From NCBI GenBank assembly GCA_015179045.1, contig WHUZ01000135.1, forward strand, positions 50,693 through 114,692: DNA of 64,000 nt, in the 5' to 3' direction. Under the pieces are notes generated by a model, which saw only the letters and a list, made by a program, of their open reading frames with translations, did no database searches and had not been told where the DNA came from. The translations under genes and the position numbers were made by a program. The stretch is from Kalaharituber pfeilii. Taxonomy: Eukaryota > Ascomycota > Pezizomycetes > Pezizales > Pezizaceae. Numbering within the stretch: position 1 is the stretch's first letter; each line of letters opens with the position of its first letter. This document shows, piece after piece, positions 55,976 through 64,000 of the stretch.

Positions 55976-56861
55976 ATAGTATAAAAGTTCAGTAAAAGAG
56001 ATAAATAGTAAAAATGAGTAGATCTATAATGAATATATATTATATATTAGTAATAGAATATATAAATAATATAATTATATTCTACTTATTGTATATCTTA
56101 CTTATAGAGTTAGGTAGCTCATATTACTGATTAGATTTATACTTATTCTAATTTTTTTTATTTTTAATATAATATACTTTACTAACTTTTTTAATAATAA
56201 ATAGCTATAGCCTTTCTATCTTAGTATAAGTAATATTATATCTTGAGTCTAAATATGGCTTCAATAAATATTTAAATTTCCTAGACTCTTTTATGAATTT
56301 TGCCTAAAAGAGTTTCTAATATTAGTAAATATTCCATTAATACTTAAAAGTAAGAGTTATTAGATATTATCTATAAACTATTAGTATATATACTAAAGCT
56401 ACTATTCAATCTCATATACTATAAAAGAATGTAAATAGTGTATACTAATAAGTAAGTCCAACTTTATATCTCTCATATCTTTAGATAGTTTACTAATTAT
56501 CCTAAAAAGTATACTTTATATAGTATAAAGTTAAATCTATATATAATTTATAGTTTACCCAAAAAATACTTAGTTGAACTATTTAAAAGCTAGGCTACTA
56601 GTTATGAATTCCCTAAATAAGACTATAAAGCTTATACTACTACTTGTTTATAAATCTAATAAAAGGATCTTTTACTTTATAGTATAAAGCATGTAGAAAA
56701 TATATTATAGTTATTTTTAAATATTATTCTATATAAGCTTATTTAAGCTAATATTCTTTACTATTTGTTTCTTAATATTATTAGTACTTATTATATAATA
56801 AAGTAATTTCAAGTATTTCTTAAAAAGTATAATATCTAGTCCTATTTAATTATATATACAA
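55976..56861. other. AT-rich relic, no identifiable gene
   Basis: About 80% A+T with a few stop-poor frames on the plus strand (about 56430-56860, VELFKS and EFPK*DYKAYTTTCL). No domain recognised. Probably RIPed transposon. Confidence 0.4.
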
Positions 56862-57119
56862 TATCATAACTTAGCATGCTATGGTGGCAGAGGGAAGCTG
56901 ATTACTAGTACATGTAGATATTTAAGAGAGCTAAGATTCTTGACTATGTATATAAATATAAGTGAGTCACTGACTGGCTTATATGGATACTTCTATATAT
57001 ACCAACTGTATTCATCAGTAAAAATAATTTTTTTCTACCTAGGTATGCTGAGTGCACTAGGTATATAGGGCACTCCTGACGTAAACTCATGCCCTCGGCG
57101 TAGCTTTTTTAACATATAC

Positions 57120-57370
57120 ATTGTAGGCGCATAACTTCTATTACTGGCAGCATGCACGCATCGCCCTTTACACTTATATTGTGAGTACATGCTGTCTATT
57201 TACTAGTAGTATAGATGCATGACTATTAATACTTACATTATAAGTATATGCTATCTATTTGTAAGCAGTACAGGTACATAACCATTAACACTAACATTGT
57301 GAGTGCGAAATCTCTATTTGCCAACAGTGTAGGCATAATCACAGTTAATTTCAATATCTCAGGCATCAGC
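57120..57370 (+). repeat. K array 1: about 68-bp units
   Basis: About three to four units of ACATTGTGAGTACATGCTGT then CTATTTGCTAGCAGTATAGG, CATAACTATTAACACT. Confidence 0.7.
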
Positions 57371-57639
57371 ACACTAACCATATGTATGTTCAATCCTGCT
57401 GGAATAAGGTACTTCGCTTATAATAGATTAGATATTGTAACCATCACCTGTAGTAGAATATAGTGCTTGCATACTTGTACTTATTCTATTCCAGACTTAC
57501 TCATATATCCTAATATACAATCTTGCAGCAATTTATCAATTTATTGAATGATGACTAAAACTATGTACAAATTCTAGTGCCCACTACACCCACATCATCA
57601 TAGAATTGGCCTAAAGCTGCTACTCACTGTAGGCTTGCT

Positions 57640-58980
57640 GTTGAAATCATGCTACCGAGGTCTGCTATACCTGTTAAATTTATCATATTCTGCAGTATAT
57701 TGTACTGCCAAAGTTTGCCATACCTGTCAAATTTATCATATTCTGCAGTATATTGCACTATTGAGAGGGGCCTGCTATACTTGTCAATAGAACCAATACC
57801 ATAAGATATGACACTATCAAGAGGAGCCTGCTTTAGCTATTAAATTCAGCTTATTCTGACTTAGGTATGCAATATGGCAACATAAGCTCAATGTAATAGG
57901 TATGGTAGGTCCTTTCGGTAGTGCAATTTGCTGCAGAATAAGCACTATTTACAGGTATGGCAGCCCCTCTCATTAGCGCCGAATATAGTAACATAAGCTT
58001 AACTTAACAGGTATGGCAGGCACTCTCAATAGTGCTTGATATGCTACAGAATGAGCTCTATTAGTAGGTATAGCAGCCCCTCTCGCCAGCATGCAATATA
58101 GCAATATAAGCTCAGCTTAATAGGTATGGTAGGCCCTCTCTACAGTGCTCAATATGAGCTCTATTAACAGGTATAATAGGCCCTCTCGACAGTATGTGAT
58201 ATGGTAACATGAGCTTAATTAACAGGTATAGCAGGTTCCTCTCAATAGTGTAATATACTGTAGGACAAGGTCTTTTAACAGATATAGCAGACCCTCTCGG
58301 CAGTATAATATGCTGTAGAATGAGCACTGTTAACAGGTATGGCAGCCCCTCTTACTGGCATATAATATGGCAATATGAGCTCAGCTTAATAGGTATAGCA
58401 GGCCCTCTCAACGGCGCTCGATATATTATAGAATGAGCTCTGTTAATAGGTATAGCAGGCCCTCTCAACGGCACGTGATATAGCAATATGAGCTCAATTA
58501 ACAGGTATAGCAGGTCCCTCTTGACAGTGTAATATACTGTAGAATAAGGTCTTTTAACAGGTATGGCAGGCCCCTCTCACTGGCATGATATACTACAGAA
58601 TGAGCCCTATTAATAGGTACAGAAAGTCCTACTCATAGCGCATAATATGCTGCAGAATGAGCTTTCTTAACAGGTATGGCACGTCCCTCTCAATGGTATG
58701 ATATGCTGCAGAACAAGGTCTTTTAACAGGTATGGCAGGCTCCTTTCAACAGCATGCAATATACTGCAGAATGAGCTTTGTTAACAGGTATAGTAGGCCC
58801 TTTTAATAGTGTACAATATGGTAATATGAGCTTAATTGACAGGTATGATAGGTCCCTTTTGATGGCATAATATGCTACAGAAGAAGTACTATTAACAGGT
58901 ATAGCAGGTCCTCTTAACGACACATGATATGCTGCAGAATGTGCTCTGTTAAAAGGTATCAAGATATACTACATTAAGCA
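57640..58980 (+). repeat. K array 2: about 60-bp units related to satellite 5
   Basis: More than twenty units of TTAACAGGTATGGCAGGCCC then TCTCGACAGC, AATATGCTGCAGAATGAGC. The word ACAGGTATGG(C/T)(A/G)GG and the unit layout are shared with E satellite 5. Minus-strand frames (58112-58327, 58723-58962) are repeat by-products. Confidence 0.85.
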
Positions 58981-60072
58981 GAATTTGACAGGTATGGCAG
59001 GCTGTTGTAGTAAGATATAGCAAAATGGACTATATTATATGCAGAGGCTAGAGCCGTGGAATGATAGATAATGGTATAGCATGCTGAGATGATGAAAGAG
59101 TACCTGTATATAGATCATAATAGCTAGAAATACATAATCAGTGCTTAAAATGAGCATAGTATTTACAGTAACTAGCACTATTATGATTACTTTAGTAGCT
59201 AGCCTATCTACAGTAGACGGTCTTATATTTGTATAGGTCCCTATGCTGATATTGAGAGTAAGTATACCATGATATTAAAAGGTATTATTAAGTGTACCCT
59301 AGAAGCATTAGTAGGTAGTAAATTTGATTGCACCAAGGGTAGTAGGGTATAGTGAGTGAGCACATCATATGTGAAAGGGTACAATGCAATTTCTTAAATA
59401 TGCTAAGTGCTCTAAAGTATAATGCAATTTGTTAATTATACTGGATACTATGAAGTGGAAGGTTAAGTTTCTAAATATGCCTGAGGTGCTAAGAGTACTC
59501 AGAGCGATTGCCACACCCAGGGTGAGGTAGTTATGCCTAGCCGAAAAATTATTTTTGCTGATGCTACCAGGTAGTGCTAGTAGTTCTACCTTAGAATGTA
59601 ATGGTTTGTAAATAGTCAGTTGTAATCTGTAATAGTACTACTGGTTGGGTTGCTAGTTCAAACCTTGCCTGTAGTGAACATCAAATACTATTAATTATCT
59701 TTAAATTTGATAAGTGGCTTACAGTCATATACCAGTCGCTAGTTATAAAGTAGTATGATAGTGGCATATGAAATTAAAGCTCTAAGATAGTAACAAGTAG
59801 CTGGTAGTTAATATATAGAGAGTCTAAGACGTATTTTGCTTGCAGGAGAGTAATGTTATAGCTTAGTGTACTATAGTGGCAGAGGGAAGCTAATTACTAC
59901 TACATATAGATGTCTAAGGAAGCTAAGATCCTTAACTATGTATACAAACATAAGCGAGTTACTAACCAGCCTGTACAAATACTCCTATATATACTGACTG
60001 CACAACTGGGTGGTACTGATAGTTCTACCTTTTAGTGTAACAGTTTGTAAACAGTCAGTTGTAATCTATAAC

Positions 60073-60716
60073 TATCAGCATAGGCATCACTGGACTCACA
60101 AAAGTAGCACTAGTTTTCCGCGAAGGTAGTGAAGTAGATGGCAAAGATTATGTGAGAGTGTTTTCAAGTAAGAGACTTAGAATACTGCTTATATCTTGAT
60201 TTTCTTCTAGCTAACTATTCAGCCCATTTATATAGACTTCCAGCTATCATGCATGACTAGTCAATCGACAGTAATATGACAATAAACATGCTAAGGTATA
60301 CAGGCAGAGAAATATAATAGAAAACATGTATTAGGAAGGTCCATAATAGTAGAAAAGGTATGAACATAATAGAAGCATATATTAGAAAGGTCCATGGTAG
60401 CTGGAAAGGTGTAGATGTAATGGAGGTATATATTAGAAAGGTCTGCAGTAGCCGAAAAGACATGAATGTAATGGAGGTATGTATTAGGAAGGTCTGCGGT
60501 AGCTGGAAAGGTATGAACGTAATAGAAACATATATCAGGAAGGTCTGTGATATATATGCATATATTGATAGGCTATGTGCAACTTCAACACACACTTCAG
60601 TAAGCAACCACCATTTACTAGTAGACATTGCCTAGTAGTAATCAGTCATATCTTTAGCATACGTCTCTGGCAGTACTTCTAGAACTAACTCTATAAGTCT
60701 TACCTTAGCCATAATA
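60073..60716 (-). repeat. 3' LTR of G (about 644 bp) with 51-bp tandem repeats
   Basis: On the minus strand it starts TATTATGGCTAAGGTAAGAC after the purine tract ACAGGGGTAA (60717-60726) and ends CCTATGCTGATA. Plus-strand 60317-60551 holds about five 51-bp units (AGGTCCATGGTAGCTGGAAA-type). Since 51 is a multiple of three, frames 60257-60628 (minus) and 60360-60635 (plus) stay open by chance. TCTATATAAATGGGC near 60231 (minus) is a promoter-like box. Confidence 0.75.
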
Positions 60717-61049
60717 TTACCCCTGTTTTAGAGCTTTTTTGCCCTAAAAAGCTTCTAAAATCTGAAAAATCTATTTGATAGGGTCAGTGTATGCTTTTGT
60801 ATGGCTAAGAGTGTCAGCATACCTATATATAGAGTACTGGTAATTCATTATAAGTACAATAGCCAATAATAAGACTAGTATGTTCTGCACTTAAATTCAG
60901 TGTTAGCCATTAAACTACTTCTTAGGTAAAACCCTATGAGAAACTTTTGAGAGCATGGAAGGTATAACACCTATGTGAGATTGTAGCTTTGCTGGCTAGA
61001 TCTCAATAGTACCATATAACATATTACAATGTTTATAAGGCAGAGTCCT

Positions 61050-63222
61050 TTGGCTTTTATGGGTGCTTTGTATAGAATTTCCTGACAGACTCCAGTGAAT
61101 GTTGTAGGTTACCAATTGGTTCTTAAGTGTCCTCCTCTTTATTATACCTCTGCCAGTGGATTCAGTATTTGACCTGGCTCTGGACCTTGTGGCTATCGAC
61201 GAACATAGTTAATATTATAGTAGAATTCTTCATCATCATCAAGGTCTGTATTATCTCGACTTTGAAAGGACGTAAGGAGGCTGACATAGATAACACTATG
61301 CAGTCGTATGCCTTTAGGTAGTTGAAGTTCATATGTATGATGACTGACAACCCTCTTCACTTCATAGGACTGATATACTTATTGGTAAGTACCTGGTTGT
61401 TGCCTGACTTAACTTATAGGTTTCACCAGTCAACAAGCACTTTGTCACCTATTTTGAATTGCCTAGACTTCTTAGTGAAGAGCTTTAACCTCTTGTTATT
61501 AATCTTTTTAAGAGTATCATATACCTGGTTGTGTACGGCAGTCATCTTATATAACCAGTCCTCGGCCGTTATTAAGGTGAAAGTGTATTTGTCTGAGACA
61601 TATATCATTTTTAAATTAAATCCATACAGGCTTTCAAATGGAGTATAACTATGGGTCAATGACTTAGAAGTGTTGTACACATACTTTACTAGAGGCAACC
61701 AAGTAACTCAATAGTTTTGCCTATTATGATAGAAGATGTGTAAGTACTGCTTGAGAGTTTGTATTGCATGCTCTGATAGTTTGTTAGTCTGCAGATGGTA
61801 GGAAGTAGAAAGCTGAAGTTTGATATTGAGCTGCTGGTTGATATCCTTCTAACAGGCTGAGGCAAATTGCGGTCCTCGGTTAGACATAATAGCTTATGGG
61901 AGGTCATAGTATTACCAAATATTATTGATAAAGGCTGAAGCTACATCTATGAATATCCAAATAGTCTTTGTTAGAATATATTATTGGATCTTAGTAAAAT
62001 AGTCTATGATAATAAGGATCGTGTTGTAACCTTCAGATTCTAGTAACTCTTTGACAAAATCTATTGCTACTTCCTCAAAGGCTTAACTCTAGTCAGCATT
62101 GGCATTAATTGAGTTTAGCGAGCATGCCAGTCAGCCTTTGCTTTTTGGTATACTATACAACTGGTAACGTATATTTGTATAGCTTCTTTCTATCTATCCC
62201 AATAAAAGTTCCTGGATACCATCTCTTGAGTGCGATACACCCCCCAATACCTAGCTACTTTCGAATCATAGCATTGTTTTAGGACAGCTATTCTATGTTG
62301 TTTTGGTACTACCAGAAGCTTATTTCTTCTTTCTTAATTCTTGGTATCAATCTCTTCTACTTCAACCCCTTCTACCTTAATAGGATTGCTATTAATAAGT
62401 AATTGCCTATCTTTCAGGAGCTGAACTTCTAGGCCAGCGAATTCGTCACTGATCCAACATGATATAGCATCAGCCTTCCCATTATCACTTCCCTTATAGT
62501 AAATAATAGTAAAGTCTAACTCATACATCTTCATATACCAGTTGGCTTGCCAGAAGTTAAGCTTCTGCTTAGTAGTGAAGTACTATAAGCTATGGTAATC
62601 TGTATAAATATCAACATATATCTTCTGCAACCAGGTGTACTACTTTTGTAGCAGTCGACTATCACCAATAGCTCCTTATCGTAAATAAGATAATTGTGCT
62701 CAGCTGCATTGAGAGCTCGTGAGTGGAAGTCAATTGGGTGAAGTGCTTTAGTTGTATTTTCCTCATGATATTGGGACAGAATGCTAGTAAGGACTTAGTT
62801 AGAGGCATCAGTTTCCATAATCATCTTTAAGCTTCTATCTTATAGGCACAGTACTAGGGCAGATATAAAGGCTTCCTTTAGCTCGTCAAATGACTGCTGC
62901 TGTGTGTCATCCCAAGAAAATGGTATGTTGCCTGTAAGAGTTGTAAGCGGTTTGGCTTTGGCACTATAGTTTTTGATGAAGTAGCAGTAATAGTTGGTAA
63001 AACCTAGGAATTTCTGGACTTCCTTCTTCTTAGTGAGTGTTGGCTAATCAGTGATAGTATTGAGCTTGTAAGGGTCCATTATAATCTCCTTTCTATTGAT
63101 AATATAGCCGAGAAAAACTGTTTCTTACACATAGAATTCTGACTTGGCTAGGTTTATGGCTAGGCTATGGTCGAGTAGCAGTTGCAAGATTCATTCCACA
63201 ATTTTTTAATGTTCGGCCTTAG
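61050..63222 (-). pseudogene. Element G pol: RT end, RNase H, integrase, chromodomain
   Basis: Minus strand. RT palm/thumb: LAINLAKSEFYV, TVFLGYIINRKEI and KKKEVQKFLGFTNYY (about 63165-62985). RNase H: METDASN about 62815; FHSRALNAAEHNYLIYDKEL about 62730; YKGSDNGKADAISCWI about 62490-62445. Integrase C-terminal part is open at 61423-61698: VKYVYNTSKSLTHSYTPFES, LYGFNLKMIYVSDKYTF and SRQFKIGDKVLVDW. Chromodomain: VDSHKVQSQVKY*IHWQRYN then KEEDT*EPIGNLQHSL (about 61215-61095). Several stops and a frameshift near 62660 mean it is inactive, but it is the least damaged pol relic here. Confidence 0.88.
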
Positions 63223-63929
63223 TGTAATGAACCAACCTTCACCACGGCCGAAATACTCCTCCCATACGTGACACGTGAGACCCGAGACCCCGAGACCCTG
63301 CCACAGCCCGAACTTCTGCTGAGCTGCCATGTAGTGGCAGTATCTAAAAGCTTCGACCCTTGCCGCCCGCCCTGAGTTCTTACACATAGCAGCTGCTTAC
63401 ATCCCGGTTGCTGCCTGTATGTTTCTGCATATTCTCTGCCACAGCCCGAACTTCTGCTAAGCCACCATGTAGCAGCAGTACCTGAAAGCTCCGACCCTCG
63501 CCGCCCACCCTGAGTCCTTACACACAGCAGCTGCTTGCATCCTGGTCGCTGCCCGTATGTTCCTGCATATTCTCTTGTATCCATAATTTGTCCAGAATGT
63601 TCTCCTGCATTAGCTCGAAGTTTCTTCTATGCTAGTTTGTTCTTCTACCAAGTTTCTAGGCTCATTTAATTCTTTTGTATCTAGAAGGTTCTTCTACCAA
63701 AATTCCTGAGCTCTCCATAAAGGAGTCTCATCCCCACATCCCTCTCTGCTCTTCACGTAACAACTTGTATCCACCCTCAGGCTGTATGTAACTCTGCATA
63801 CATCTCTCTTTATATGATATAGCACCGACTGTCTCTACCCGCCATGAACTCCGCTGCCTCCCTGCACCCGCTACCTACCCTGTATCTTGACCCCGACCCT
63901 GACCCATTCTTACACTTTGTTATATTACA
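63223..63929 (+). repeat. 5' LTR of H (about 707 bp)
   Basis: Ends TGTAAT...ATTACA are inverted. Two 138-bp tandem units start at 63301 and 63439 with CCACAGCCCGAACTTCTGCT. TTTATATGATATAGCACC near 63810 is a promoter-like box. The minus-strand frames 63160-63387 and 63219-63584 cover the duplicated unit and are not genes. Confidence 0.65.
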
Positions 63930-63945
63930 CCAATCAGTCACCGCT

Positions 63946-64000
63946 ATGTCTGGAACCTTAGGAATCAATAGCAACTCAACCGGTAACCCCCCTAACACAG
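63946..64000 (+). CDS. Element H gag start (partial)
   Basis: ATG 17 bp after the presumed LTR end opens MSGTLGINSNSTGNPPNT and stays open to the window edge. Position just inside a 5' LTR and a Ser/Asn/Gly-rich start suit a gag. Too short for domain assignment. Confidence 0.45.
   Translation, partial: MSGTLGINSNSTGNPPNT

Larger units (their letters stand above)
57013..59563. mobile_element. K: TIR element of the E superfamily, 2551 bp
   Basis: Ends CATCAGTAAAAATAATTTTT and AAAAATTATTTTTGCTGATG are inverted repeats of at least 20 bp. The host TRIM LTR regains exactly 220 bp if 2 bp (TT/CT at 57011-57012 and 59564-59565) are duplicated. Inside are two tandem arrays and a core like that of E1. 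No transposase. The 71-residue frame at 57248-57463 runs through a repeat and is not a gene. Confidence 0.8.
56862..60072 (+). mobile_element. C2: second TRIM, split by element K
   Basis: Same family as C1 in opposite orientation. LTR1 = 56862-57012 plus 59564-59634 (220 bp after removing the 2-bp duplication), interior 59635-59853, LTR2 59854-60072. The tract GCAGGAGAGTAA at 59842-59853 is the polypurine site before LTR2. GTTCAAACC near 59652 is in the position expected of the tRNA-derived primer site. Its right end is cut by the LTR of gypsy element G. Confidence 0.8.
60073..63222 (-). mobile_element. Element G: Ty3/gypsy on the minus strand, 3' part
   Basis: Minus-strand order RT, RNase H, integrase, chromodomain, polypurine tract, 3' LTR. 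Less RIPed than B3 and related to D and B. Truncated at 63223 by insertion of H; the 5' part is beyond the window. Its LTR end sits at the very end of TRIM C2. Confidence 0.85.
63223..64000 (+). mobile_element. Element H: young LTR retrotransposon, 5' end
   Basis: A GC-rich block inserted in G RT. The boundary is CTTAG|TGTAATGAACC. It contains a 5' LTR and the start of an open frame running off the window. Retained CpG and CpA sites indicate little RIP. The 3' end and the target duplication lie outside the window. Confidence 0.65.

Noticed and set aside
60257..60635. Overlapping open frames of 123 (minus) and 91 (plus) codons
   Set aside because: They run through five 51-bp tandem units in an LTR; a unit divisible by three keeps both frames open without selection.
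63160..63584. Two minus-strand open frames with Gly/Arg-rich repeats
   Set aside because: They cover the duplicated 138-bp unit of the H LTR and have no partner in a coding position.
1..64000. Host genes, rRNA, telomere repeats or a typical centromere satellite
   Set aside because: No conserved cellular protein, no rRNA or tRNA, and no TTAGGG runs were found. A centromeric or subtelomeric position is possible but not shown by sequence.

Overview
The window looks like a transposon graveyard from a filamentous ascomycete (Pezizomycotina). I see no intact host gene, rRNA or tRNA. Coding relics are Ty3/gypsy polyproteins whose stop codons mostly replace Gln (CAG to TAG) and Trp (TGG to TAG or TGA). 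This is the CpA-to-TpA signature of repeat-induced point mutation (RIP). Most of the sequence is AT-rich. A few GC-rich islands (11795-13283 and 63223-64000) are insertions that escaped RIP and are probably young.

Layout. 1-3641 is the 3' part of a plus-strand gypsy element (A) with its 3' LTR. From 4195 a strongly RIPed gypsy element (B3) begins and is split again and again by later insertions. Its 5' LTR is 4195-4904 and its gag is cut by a TIR element (E1, 5777-10366). The gag/protease part continues to 11685 and is cut by a 658-bp TRIM (C1, net of insertions; 11686-20938). That TRIM is itself split by a non-RIPed deleted gypsy copy (Bdel, 11795-13283, duplication CTAGT) and by a full-length gypsy element D (13638-20733, two 593-bp LTRs). 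B3 reverse transcriptase continues at 20939-21792. It is cut by a full-length sister element B1 (21793-28145, two 633-bp LTRs, duplication AGAGT) and resumes as integrase to 29026.

29027-49193 is a 20-kb composite of an unusual element family, called E here. E elements end in CATCAG(G/C)AA(A/G)AAA inverted termini, usually have 2-bp duplications, and carry no transposase that I can find. They combine five classes of tandem repeat with a LINE-like open reading frame relic (L1). Small poly(A) retroposons (L2-L6) have landed inside them. Two E copies (E3 30468-36096, a foldback with about 2.1-kb inverted arms; E5 43051-48742) are nested in the composite.

49194-51984 is an unidentified AT-rich coding relic. 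51985-53764 is the integrase end and 3' LTR of another B copy (B4), followed by rearranged LTR scraps. 54214-56861 is extremely AT-rich relic DNA with a 0.7-kb TIR element. 56862-60072 is a second TRIM (C2) split by a 2551-bp TIR element (K, 57013-59563) that is a distant relative of E. 60073-63222 is a minus-strand gypsy element (G), and 63223-64000 is the start of a young LTR retrotransposon (H) inserted in G.

The genes do not form a pathway. The nesting order and RIP load give a relative history: A and B3 are oldest, then the E family, TRIM, D and B1, and finally Bdel and H. Element letters are local names. Family assignments rest on motifs read by eye, without database searches.
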